Below, in pieces: positions 55,493 through 64,000 of a stretch of DNA of 64,000 nt; within the stretch, counting starts at the first letter, position 1, and the number at the start of each line of letters is the position of its first letter. Origin of the DNA: Heterocephalus glaber (Eukaryota; Chordata; Mammalia; Rodentia; Bathyergidae); contig NW_004624778.1 in assembly GCF_000247695.1 (NCBI RefSeq), positions 11,939,413-12,003,412 of the forward strand, written 5' to 3'. The position numbers were made by a program, and so were the translations under genes. Under the pieces are notes generated by a model. The model made no database searches. It was not told the DNA's origin and saw only the letters and a program-made list of their open reading frames with translations.

Positions 55493-55687
55493 TTGGTTTG
55501 GTTTGGTTTGGCTTGGCTTGGTTTGGTATGGGAGATTGAACCCAGGAGGTGCTAAGCTACATCCTCAGCCCTTTTTTATCTTGAGACAAAGTGTCACTAA
55601 GTTTTCCAGGCTGGCCTTAAATTTGTGATCCTCCTGCCACAACCTTCCAAGTAACTGGGATTTTAGGCAAGCACCACCACCCCCAGT
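55493..55687 (-). mobile_element. B1-dID composite SINE, antisense
   Basis: Read on the minus strand: a B1 monomer with 'gtgcttgcctaaaatcccag' and 'gcaggaggatcacaaattta', then 'gtgacactttgtctcaaga', then an ID unit with GGCTGAGGATGTAGCTTAGC and 'gggttcaatctccc', and a tail of CCAAA/CCAAG pentamers (55,493-55,529 on the plus strand as TTTGG/CTTGG). Confidence 0.85.
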
Positions 55688-55689
55688 AG

Positions 55690-56045
55690 AAAGTCTTTCT
55701 TTGAGAGGATTTTGTATAAATCTAAGTTTATTCAGAAAGAAATTTCTATTTCTCTTATACTTGCATGTCAGTTACTTTGATCAGTTCTGGAGTTTACATG
55801 CCACTGATGATGAGCATCTAGGCAGGGACACTTACAGCACAGCCACCAGCAGTGACAGCTTTTGGGTGCTGGTTCTCTGGGTCCAATCATGCCTTAGTGA
55901 TCCAGCAGTGTTAGCAGGATCCAGAAGCCCCCATACCAGCAGCAGCCCTATCCCACCACCACAGTTTGCTCCCCTTCTCTCCCGACACTCATCGGCCCCC
56001 ATGAAACGTCTTCTACATCTCATGGCACTGGAGCCAGGGCCTATG
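55690..56045. other. unique non-coding DNA
   Basis: A 116-codon plus frame (55,701-56,051) is unfamiliar; no splice sites support it. Confidence 0.4.
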
Positions 56046-56047
56046 CC

Positions 56048-56475
56048 ATAGTATTAATATTGCTTGAGTGGTACCTGGAAACCTCATATGTTACAAGCTT
56101 TTTCCCCAGGGTGGCCATGTGGGGACTGATGAAACCTTTAAGAGGTGGGGCCTAATGGGAAATAATTAGGTGATCCAGGCACTGCCCTTGGCAGGAATTA
56201 ATGCATTCTCATGGGACTCTGGTTAGTTCTTGTGAGAGGGTTGTTCTAAAAGTGCAAATTGGCCTCTTTTTGCTCTCTGGCTCCCTTTCTCTCCATGTGA
56301 TCTCTCCCTCTCTCACATGCTACCACCACTGTGGTACCACATGCCATGAAGTCCCCACCAGAGCATAGCCAATGCTGAACCTCCAGAACTGTGAGTGAAA
56401 TAAACCTCTTTTCTATATAGAGTTCCCAACCTCTGGTATTTTGTTACAGCATTGGAAAATGGATGAATACTGCCT
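56048..56475 (+). mobile_element. MST/MLT1-type solo LTR
   Basis: Contains 'ctttaagaggtggggcctaa', 'tgggaaataattaggtgatc', 'gaattaatgcattctcatgg', 'cctccagaactgtgagtgaa', 'ataaacctcttttctatata' and 'ctggtattttgttacagcat'. These follow MST-type MaLR LTRs. Confidence 0.85.
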
Positions 56476-56647
56476 GTCTGCTGCAGACATACTGCTCCTG
56501 CCTTCTGACCATGGTGTGGTGAGACAATAAGAGAAGGAGCTCAGTCTGCAAAGACCAGTAAAAGTCCCAGTTCTGGTGCTATCTGTGAGACTTTGAGCAA
56601 ACCTCTGTACCATTCTACTCTCAAGTGCCACCTCCCTGTCTAATTAC

Positions 56648-56890
56648 TCCATGGTGCTGCAGGGATGGACTGAGGAGGCAGACCACCTGAGTTTCAAATT
56701 CTGACTCCTCAAGGTATTAGCTGTGTGACTTTGGGCAAATGACTCAACTTCTGTTTCCTCAGCCACAAAATGAGGATAACAAAGTGCCAATATGGCAGGG
56801 TTGTTGAGGATAAAATGATGTAATATGGGTGAGGCATGTAGAATAGTGCTTACCATAAAGTAGGTGCTCAATAAGAGTTGGCTATTATCT
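56648..56890 (+). repeat. MIR SINE, nearly full length
   Basis: Well preserved: 'ttagctgtgtgactttgggc', 'aaatgactcaacttctgttt', 'cctcagccacaaaatgagga', 'ggttgttgaggataaaatga' and 'gtaggtgctcaataagagtt'. Confidence 0.92.
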
Positions 56891-56950
56891 CACAGGTTGT
56901 AGGACCTATTTGAAGATCTGGATGTGGAAGAACTTTGAGATATTCAAAGT

Positions 56951-56951
56951 C

Positions 56952-56984
<33 letters not shown>

Positions 56985-56997
56985 AACTGAGAGAGAG
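56951..56997 (+). repeat. (GA)n microsatellite, interrupted
   Basis: Purine-only GA dinucleotide tract with GGGA and AAACT interruptions. Confidence 0.9.
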
Positions 56998-57308
56998 AAT
57001 GGTTATTAATACCCAAGTCCTTTATTTATGCCTCTTATTTCTTGGCCTTTTCAATTCTTTTCTCTTGAGATACACTCAAAGCCAAGTGTGAAAAGAAGGA
57101 GGCCCATGATCTTCTACAAGATCAATGTGGTGTATTATGGAAGCCTCTTAGGCTAGGTTTTCAATATCTTCTTTCTGAGCATCATAAACCCTCCACTCTG
57201 AACCAGCAGAAGCAGCTCTCTTCCCCTAGTGTCCTATCTACCAACTACGTGATCTTGAATATATTGCTTGCTCTCCTCACCTGAAAGGGGAGTCCATGAA
57301 AGCTTACC
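56998..57308. other. unique non-coding DNA
   Basis: Nothing recognised. Confidence 0.4.
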
Positions 57309-57310
57309 TG

Positions 57311-57532
57311 ACCGGACATGGTGGGACACATTTAATGAAGAAAGAGCACTCTGGGAGACTGAGACAAGAGGATGCAAATTCAAGCCTGGCCTGGGCAACT
57401 TAGTGATTTAGTGAGACTCTGTTTATCAATCAATCATCAATCAATCAATGACTGGGGATGTAGCTCAGGTCAAAAGGCCTGGGTTTCATGACTAGTACCA
57501 CAAAAATCAATCAATCAAACATACAAACAAAA
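57311..57532 (+). mobile_element. B1-dID composite SINE
   Basis: B1 part 'ccggacatggtgggacacat', 'ctctgggagactgagacaag', 'aagcctggcctgggcaac' and 'gagactctg', a (ATCA)n linker, then an ID unit GACTGGGGATGTAGCTCAG, 'cctgggtttcatgactag' and an (ATCA)n/(CAAA)n tail. The same tetranucleotide ATCA occurs in both linker and tail. Confidence 0.85.
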
Positions 57533-57534
57533 TT

Positions 57535-57976
57535 TAAAAAGCTTCTCTGCCCCTTCAGAGGGATACTGCAGGTCAGAAAGGAAGTGCTTTACAACCTGCC
57601 AAGTGCCCTACACACACAACCAAAGGAGATGCTTGGAGAGAAATAGGCAGGGAAACTTTGAGACAAGGATCAGATCTTATTCACCTTTAATCCAATTCCT
57701 TCCTTCCTATCAGCTCCTTCCAGCACCTGTCTAGTACCTCACACTCACCCAATAAAATGCTTACTGGAACAACTTGAGGTTGGGGAGGGAGAGGGGAGGA
57801 AGTCCATAACCCTTGTGGGTTTCCATCCCCCAGGGCCCTGACATCCCTCTCTCAGCACTGTGTAGGCTGCAGGGAGCTTGCCAAACACGTCACCTGTGAA
57901 AACACAGGGCCACCAGGAGGACAGTCTTGGGTGGGGCCAGGAGGAATTTGCTAATTTTGTAAATTTCGTGGTGCCA
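57535..57976. other. unique non-coding DNA
   Basis: No repeat or exon recognised. Confidence 0.4.

Positions 57977-57977
<1 letters not shown>

Positions 57978-58012
<35 letters not shown>
57978..58012 (+). repeat. (CA)n microsatellite
   Basis: About 17 uninterrupted CA units. Confidence 0.95.
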
Positions 58013-58014
<2 letters not shown>

Positions 58015-58850
58015 ATGGGTGGTAGTAAGGCAGAAGAGGGAAGGAAAGGAAAAGGAGGCAGTTTCATGAGAATGAAATCACACATCCTGCCAGATGGCTC
58101 ACAGGCCTGGGGCCAGCCCTGGGCAGAACTGTGCAGTAGCAAAGTTGGTTTTCATTGCTGTCACTCGCTCCATTTCATCATCCTCTCCATCCCCACACCA
58201 GCACCGCCCCCAATCCATCCTCTAATGTGTCCACTCTTCCCTCTAGGAGCTCATCTGCCTGGCCCCAGTGGACCGTGACCTGGATCTTCCCCTACTCTCC
58301 TGTCCTAAGGCCTTTCCTACCTCCCACCAACATCCCCCATTCTAGTGGCCCACTGCCCATCAGTTAGATCCTGCCGATCTTACTGTCATCCCCTATTACT
58401 GCAGCACCAAATAGCTCCTTCCAGGTATCAGAGCTTGCACTCCACTTTTTATTACCACCATCTGAGCCCAGATCTTCCTTCCAAGGAAAGGGCAGATTCC
58501 TGGAAGTCGGGAACTGTGTCTTGTCCTCTCTGCAGCCTACACACAGCCCAGCAGCATCTGATTTGTGGAACATACACAATGAACCAGGGACCTGCACATT
58601 GTGTACAGGCTGTTATGGAGTCAAAATCTCTAAAACAGTTGAGTGGGGTCAGGAGAGTTTACAGACTCCTAAGGATGGAGGGAAAGAGCTCCTTAGGGAA
58701 CCTGGCTGGATCCTTACTCCCTCAAGCAGTGTCATGGAACCCCAGAATTCCAGGGGAGAAAAGTCTGATTTAACTTGGGTGAGGGTTTATAGGAACTCTG
58801 CTATATTTTGTAATGTTTTGATTAGTTTAAAAAGTTTTTCAAAATAAGAA
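58013..58850. other. unique non-coding DNA
   Basis: A 142-codon plus frame (58,345-58,773) overlaps a 108-codon frame in another phase. Neither is recognisable. Confidence 0.4.
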
Positions 58851-58854
58851 TGGG

Positions 58855-59640
58855 GGAGGACAAGGAAGAAGAGACAATGACAGACCCAGATGGTTTTACA
58901 TAAATTTTATCAAATTTAGAAGAACAAATTATTCCTGTTGTATACAAACTCTTCCAAAGCATGGAAAAATTAAGAAAACCGACTAACTCAATTATGGGGT
59001 TAATATGACATTTATTCCAAAAGTAAACAAAGACAGCACAAGTGATGAAAAGCCATGTTCAAGGCCATATATAAATTCACACAAAATAGTCCTGAATTAA
59101 CTAACGAATTGAACATATATATTATCAAATATATCATAACCAACTTAGCTTTAATACAGGAATTTAAGGATAGTTATATATCTTTGAATAGAGTACACTG
59201 TATTAACTAATCACAGGAGAAACTTTATATGCTCATATCAATGCACAAAAACAATTTTAAAAACATTAAATATACTTCAACAGTTATTCATCATAAAGAA
59301 AAAGAAGACTTGGCAAGCCAGGCACTGTAGATAATTTGTTAACAAGACAAACAGAATCTATCACATTATTAGAATAAAAAAGTTTGGGAAAATTACTACA
59401 TATAAAAAGAGCATATAAAAAGTAATGCATTCCTATAAATCGGTAATAGACAATTTTAACATGTAATAGAGAAAAAGAACCCATTCACTACAGCAGTACA
59501 ATTTAGAAGGAACTTAGAGCTACATTTGGCAAAATAAAAAATAAAAAAAGAAATTAAAAAAGAAATATGTGCAAGACCTTCACCAAGAAATGTACAAATC
59601 TCAGCACTTATCTGAGATAAGTAGCTGTAGTAAAACCTCT
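58855..59640 (+). mobile_element. old L1 fragment, ORF2 reverse-transcriptase region
   Basis: Contains 'gacccagatggttttacata', 'aaactcttccaaagcatgga', 'taaggatagttatatatctt' and 'aatcacaggagaaactttat' in ORF2 order, with dense stops. It belongs to an insertion different from the L1 5' sequence at 60.8-62.6 kb, because the order would be reversed. Confidence 0.65.
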
Positions 59641-59915
59641 CTAAAACTTAACCACCTGCAACAGCAACCATTGTACTTGCCAGGTCCCTGGTCTAGACTT
59701 AGATGGGCAGTTCTTTTGCTGGACTCTCCTGGACACACTCATGTGGCTGCAGCCATCAGGTGTCTCAGTGGCCTGCACGGCCTAAGATGGCTCCCCAAGA
59801 AGTGGTCGGCACTAGTTGTTGGCTGAATCACGGCGCTGCAGCCTCAGAGCAGTGGAAGAGTGGATAATAGCAACAGCCATAAGACATCCTGACTGAGGGC
59901 TAGACTTCAAAAGCA
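59641..59915. other. short repeat-like segment, class unknown
   Basis: The stretch 'gccaggtccctggtctagac' and 'gctggactctcctggacaca' resembles part of an old LTR or DNA element, but I cannot name it. Confidence 0.35.
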
Positions 59916-59917
59916 CA

Positions 59918-60420
59918 ACTATGGTTTGAATGTTGTTATGTCCCCTCCAAAATTCACATTGAAACTTAATCCTCAGTGCAGAAGCTTTAAAGAATGGGAC
60001 CTTCAAGAAGTGATTAGGCCAAGAAGGCTCCATCCTTGTGAATAGATAAATGGGGTTTTGTTTGTTTGGTTTGGTTTGGTTTGGTTTGGTTTGGTTTGGT
60101 TTGGTACTGGGGATCAAACTCGGGACCTTGCACTTGCGAGGCAGGTGGTGGAACCACTGAGCTAAATCCCCGGCTGGATAAGTGGTTTTTAAGAGGACTA
60201 AGTGGGTGAATTTGCCCCTGCCACCCCTTCCACCATGAGAACGCAGTGCTTGTCTCCCATAGAGGATGCCACCAGCAGATGCCAGCTTACAGCAGACAGC
60301 ACCCCTTACCAGACAATGAGACCTGATGGCATCTTGATCTTAGACTTCCCAGCCCGCAGAACTGTGAGAAAGAAGTGTCTGTTCTTTATAAATTACCCAG
60401 TCTCAAATAGACTAAGACAG
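59918..60420 (+). mobile_element. MaLR solo LTR split by a young SINE
   Basis: Left part: 'actatggtttgaatgttgtt', 'aaaattcacattgaaactta', 'gaagtgattaggccaagaag'. Right part: 'gaggactaagtgggtgaatt', 'cttagacttcccagcccgca', 'gaactgtgagaaagaagtgt' and 'attacccagtctcaa'. A young SINE occupies 60,059-60,175 inside it. Confidence 0.85.
60059..60175 (-). mobile_element. young tRNA-like SINE, full length, antisense, with (CCAAA)n tail
   Basis: On the minus strand: CCGGGGATTTAGCTCAG, body with the insert, 'gtcccgagtttgatcccc', then AGTACC and a long (CCAAA)n tail (60,059-60,104 as TTTGG). Duplications around GATAAATGGGTTTT at 60,045 and GATAAGTGGTTTTT at 60,177 flank it. The pentamer tail is expanded, not a simple A tail. 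Confidence 0.93.
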
Positions 60421-60835
60421 ACATACATAGCATTTCCACTGCAGTGTACTAATCAAAGTAAGCCTGAAGGCCAGCACAGACTCAAGGGTTGGAGGAATGA
60501 CCAAGGATCAGTGCAAAGAGTTGTGTCTCTTAGGATAGGAACAGGTAATATGTCCACCCTTGTAAAAGATCTGTCACAGGCCCCCTATTGAACATAAGCC
60601 AGGAGTTGAATGATTGGAGAGGTATATTGCATTCAGAGATGTGAAGATTTAAAATTGAAAAAAGTCAATTCTCCCCCAAATAATCCCTACTATTTAATTG
60701 TTGTAAAAGTTTCAGAGTTGTGGTTTTGTTCTTGTTTTGTTGTTTTGTATCAGTGCACTTGTGTGCAAAACGATGACCCCATCCATCTTAAAATGCATGG
60801 GAAAAATAGCAGGAATAAGATAGAAGATTAAAGGT
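60421..60835. other. unique non-coding DNA
   Basis: Two small frames; nothing recognised. Confidence 0.4.
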
Positions 60836-60839
60836 AAAG

Positions 60840-62640
60840 ACACTGGATGGAACAAATGTTTCCCCTTTTACTCTATCACTCAACCCCTCCAATGCCAATG
60901 ACAGTAAAGCAATTTTTTAAAACTTATAAACATATTTCAGGAGAACAGAAAGCTAAAAAGCAGATAAGGAAATGTTAAATAATTGAGTAACTTACAAAGT
61001 ATGAGAAAACAGTTCGAGATCAACAGTGGAGAAAACCAAGAAGCACTGTAATTAAATGGCAAATTCTACAAAGGCCTAGAAACCAGTCATCTCTAGAAAT
61101 AAAGGTGAAGGTGTGCCTAATATTCTATTGATTGAGAGTATATATAAGATGTTTTCTTGACTTCTTTCAGCTCTGCACAGAGAATTTCCATAATGGAAGA
61201 AAGCTACAATGCTGGTCTCAGGAGAGGATCCACAGAAGTTTTCCAGACTGAAGACCACCAGGCAGAGTGGAAGGCAGTAGTCGCTTCCTGAAAACCAGAG
61301 CACTAGTGAGTGCACTGAGGGCTGACCTAGCTCCCTCCTGCACCTCTTTTTGGATGCTAGAGACCAGGAGGGGAAGAATTTGGTCTATCCAAGAAGAAAA
61401 ACCTAAAGATGCTGATTACTGAAAATCTTGATTTTGCCAGTTAAGCTCAGGACAGTACCTACTCATACCCAATGAGCTTTTAGTCTCCCTTAAGGGCACA
61501 AAGCAAAGATCTCCAAGCAAGTGAGGAAAGTTACCAACATGATAGAGAGAGGCCCAGATGAACTAAGAGGAAACTAAGTCAATTTAGAGAGGGAAAACTC
61601 TTAAAAATGCTGCCATTAATGTCCTCAGAGATAGAAGAGAAGATGCTGCAGCTGCAGAGTAAGGAGAGGTTGTTGTGAGGAGCATTCAGAGAACAAAAAC
61701 AAGTACCTTTGAGATTAAAAATATCAAAAATGAATTAAAATGATTAAAAACATCATAGAATGATAAATACTTAAAATATCATAGAATGAAATAGAATGCT
61801 TTAAAATACCATAGAATGATTAAAAACATCATGAAAAATTCAATAGAAGCATATGAGGAAAAAAGGCAAAGAAACGGGTGGAAAATAGAAAAAAAAATAA
61901 GAAAAATAGCTGACAAGTTCAGGAGTTGCAGCTTCAGTAAACAAGAAAAAGGAAAATGGGGGGAGGGAAGGGGAGGGGAGAAAATTCTCAAAATTGAAAG
62001 ACTTCAGTTTATAGATTTAAAGGACCTACCAATTGCCCAATGAAATGAATAAAATATTGTTACCATTTTTAAAACGCTCTGCAAAGGAAAAAACCCTATA
62101 AGCTTACAAGGATCTGAAAGTCTTTGGACTTTTCTGTAACAGTATTAGAAGCTGGAATCTAATACTGAATGCCTTCAAAATTCTGAAGCTAAAGTACTGC
62201 CAATCTAGAATTCCATAGCTATGCAAAGCACCAGTCAATTGTAAAGGAGGAATACAGATATCATCAGATATGGAAAATCTCAAAATATGTACCTTCTATG
62301 CATCTCTTCTTAGGCATTTACTGAAGGACAGCTCCAAGGCAGATCAGAGAGTAGCCAAGGAAGACATGACAGATGGGAGATCCAACAAGGAGAGAGAGAG
62401 CTGCTATGAAGGAAGCTGGTGATGGAAGAGTGTGGGGTGACAATCCTGCAGTGAGTTCAGAGGCTTCCATGTTGGAGCACATGAGCAGTCTCAGAGAAAT
62501 GTCTCAAAAGATGAAATTGCTCCCTGATGACTGTGAAGGAAAGACTTGGAAATTGATGAAGACTTTTGCAATTGAATATGTATAAATAGAAAACCAAGCA
62601 AACATAAAAGCAAGATAACAATCTCCAAGAGAAACAAAAA
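60840..62640 (+). mobile_element. L1/HAL1-type 5' region and degraded ORF1
   Basis: Contains L1 5' UTR/ORF1 blocks in order: 'aacatcatgaaaaattcaat', 'caggagttgcagcttcagta', 'ctcaaaattgaaagacttca', 'gtttatagatttaaaggacc', 'ctggaatctaatactgaatg', 'ccttcaaaattctgaagcta', 'gaattccatagctatgcaaa' and 'gaagacatgacagatggg'. A 75-codon remnant frame (61,816-62,043) is basic and coiled-coil-like, as in ORF1. No ORF2 follows, which fits HAL1 (half-L1) or truncation. Confidence 0.65.
61728..61832 (+). repeat. tandem 'ATCATAGAATGAT' repeats inside L1 ORF1
   Basis: Imperfect repeats of TTAAAA(A/T)(A/C)ATCATAGAATGA occur four times with spacing of about 30 bp. The array is internal to the L1 ORF1 region. 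Confidence 0.75.
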
Positions 62641-62905
62641 GTTGTATGAAAAAAGGAAGTCATGGTCTGTACCTGGTTCAGCTGTAGGCAGGGTTTTTTA
62701 TACAGGCATGTTAATCCCCAAAATAGGTGCAAACAAAAGTGCGACACAATCAGATTAGGAAGAGAAGAAAAGGAAGGTGTATATGGTATGAAAGGGCAGA
62801 GATACTAAGTAGAATAATGTTTAAAATTTAATGATTACAGTTGAAAAATTTATAAGCAGAAATGTAAATTTAGACATATTATTCAGAGACCTGGAAATAA
62901 GTTCC
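62641..62905. other. unique or degraded L1 DNA
   Basis: A-rich, no frame of note. Confidence 0.4.
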
Positions 62906-62922
62906 AAAATAATCAGAGTTGA

Positions 62923-63020
62923 GGGCCAGGGATTTAGCTCAGTGGTTCTGCTGCCTGCCTCACAAGCGCAAGGACCCGAGTTCAATCCCTGGTACCAAAA
63001 ATAATAACAATAATAATAAT
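62923..63020 (+). mobile_element. young tRNA-like SINE, full length
   Basis: Body GGGCCAGGGATTTAGCTCAG to 'cccgagttcaatccctgg' and TACC, with an (AAT)n tail. Perfect 15-bp duplications starting AATAATCAGAG lie at 62,908-62,922 and 63,021-63,035. Confidence 0.94.
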
Positions 63021-63035
63021 AATAATCAGAGTTGA

Positions 63036-63425
63036 AAACTCTGGAGAGACAAGTGGAGGGAAAGGAAGGGGACCACTGTTTGTCATATCTAAGCATGTAA
63101 AATGTTTTAACTCTTTACAAGTATATAATTTTAAGACTTAAACTTTTAACATAAAATTTTTTAAAATAATTAAATGCTGACAATGATATAGCCTTTTACC
63201 TCTCTATCAGGTTTGAAAACTTGGGAGTTGCCATAATGTAGTAGATACTTGGTGGCTGCTGACGCACAGGAACAATTGTGCAGGTCAGTATTTATAACCT
63301 GGTTGATATTTTGAAATGTCCCTGCTCTGTCATATATGCTCAATTTTCCAAATTGTTTGTGCTTATTTACCATAACTTGTATCAAAATTGAGAAAATATT
63401 CATGCTACAGAGAAAGAGAGGGAGA
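63036..63425. other. AT-rich non-coding DNA
   Basis: Nothing recognised apart from a short GAGAGA tract at 63,411-63,434. Confidence 0.4.
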
Positions 63426-63434
63426 GAGAGAGAG

Positions 63435-63535
63435 CACCAAGAATAGCCAAGGCAATTGAAAAATAAAATGTCAAGGAGCTTGCTTTATCAGACCTCAAGT
63501 CTTTATAGAAAACTGTATTAAGATCAGCTTGCTGC
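63435..63535 (+). mobile_element. short L1 ORF2 fragment
   Basis: Contains 'caccaagaatagccaaggca', 'aggagcttgctttatcagac' and 'aaaactgtattaagatca', diverged ORF2 sequence. It ends abruptly where GC-rich DNA starts at about 63,530. Confidence 0.6.
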
Positions 63536-63716
63536 AGACAGGCAGGTCTGTGCACGCCCTACCGAGGTCCCCAGTAGTGCAGAACATGCCAAATCAGCCC
63601 GCGCCCCGGCAACAGTCCACTGGACCCCGCCCCCCGCTCCTCTGTACAGCCACCTGGTTCCACACTACACAGATGCAGAGGACACCGGACCACCAGACTG
63701 CTGTACTGAGTCCCCC
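63530..63716. other. GC-rich, CpG-containing leader before a tandem array
   Basis: About 185 bp of GC-rich sequence with several CpGs ('cccgcgccccggcaacag', 'ccccgccccccgctcctc') lies between AT-rich L1 debris and the array. I recognise no family. It may be the non-repetitive start of the same element. Confidence 0.5.
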
Positions 63717-64000
63717 TGCTTCCGGCCCAGAGGTAGGGGCTTCTGAGCCCCCATCCCACTGCTCCTGGTCCAGAGGAAGAGGCTTCCCGGGCACCATCCC
63801 TCCCGCTGCTCCCAGCCCAGAGAAAAGGACTTTTGGGCCACCTTCTGTCCTGCTGCTCCTGGCCCAGAGGAAGGGGCTTCTGGGCCACCATCCCTCCCAC
63901 CACTGCTCCCTGCCCAGAGGTAGGGGCTTCTGAGCCGCCATCCCACTGTTCCTGGTCCAGAGGAAGGGGCTTCCTGGCCACCATCCCTCCCGTGGCTCCC
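63717..64000 (+). repeat. GC-rich higher-order minisatellite, truncated by window end
   Basis: Tandem units share CAGAGG(A/T)AGGGGCTTC, 'ccaccatccctccc' and 'gctcctggcc'. Successive CAGAG starts at 63,728, 63,771, 63,818, 63,865, 63,915 and 63,958 give unit lengths 43, 47, 47, 50 and 43 bp. A 187-bp higher-order period therefore begins to repeat: the 63,731 and 63,918 units share GGTAGGGGCTTCTGAGCC and CATCCCACTG. Because 187 is not a multiple of three, open minus frames across it change peptide each cycle. Confidence 0.92.

Noticed and set aside
61816..62043. Possible intact small basic protein gene
   Set aside because: It is a remnant of L1/HAL1 ORF1, with stops on both sides and L1 sequence continuing beyond it.
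63559..63984. 141-codon minus-strand open frame (and two more) over the tandem array
   Set aside because: Three minus frames are all open because the repeat lacks stops. The repeat period is not a multiple of three, so no stable peptide repeat is maintained.
1..64000. CRISPR arrays, operons, ribosome binding sites, rRNA or bacterial genes
   Set aside because: The repeat content is vertebrate throughout; no spaced palindromic repeat array or compact gene organisation exists.

Overview
The window is nuclear DNA of a mammal, most likely a rodent. It carries 7SL-derived B1 SINEs, B1 monomers fused to an ID-type tRNA-like unit (the B1-dID type), solitary old ID-like SINEs, and MIR, MER5, MaLR LTR and old L1 sequence in the usual mammalian proportions. 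I saw no B2 or B4 SINEs, which argues against a mouse or hamster relative. A young tRNA-like SINE family with at least 12 copies is the best lineage marker. It is ID-related, has a conserved GGTACC-A tail junction and ends the tRNA-like body in GAGTTCGATCC. From memory this looks like a hystricomorph such as a mole-rat, but that is inference.

No protein-coding exon can be supported. Every long open frame lies in GC-rich CpG-island DNA, in a tandem array, or in ordinary non-coding DNA without recognisable protein similarity. The one strong gene-related landmark is a CpG island at about 39.8-42.4 kb, densest at 40.13-41.48 kb. It has CCAAT and GC boxes and a good minus-strand splice donor at 40,678/40,679. 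It probably marks the promoter and a mostly non-coding first exon of a gene running leftward (minus strand), although a plus-strand or bidirectional transcript is not excluded. The rest of the window reads as intron or intergenic DNA.

Layout. 1-9.6 kb: old LTRs, an 81-bp hAT miniature transposon, and a nested L1/LTR/Tc1-mariner block ending at a (CT)n tract. 9.6-15.9 kb: mostly unique DNA with MIR and MER5 relics. 15.9-18.3 kb: an internally deleted L1 carrying a young SINE. 18.3-39.8 kb: mostly unique DNA with a purine-rich hexamer minisatellite (19.7 kb), B1 SINEs (26.0 and 37.1 kb), a Tigger-like miniature transposon (29.9 kb) and L1 3' ends (31.3 and 35.0 kb). 39.8-42.4 kb: the CpG island. 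42.4-58.8 kb: MaLR LTRs, one nested in another at 52.8-53.7 kb, and a cluster of young SINEs at 44.8-47.0 kb. 58.8-63.5 kb: L1 fragments and an LTR split by a young SINE. 63.53-64.0 kb: an abrupt GC-rich block containing a higher-order tandem array (187-bp period) that runs off the end of the window.

The most interesting unexplained object is that terminal GC-rich array. Next are the young SINE family and the island's unresolved transcript structure.
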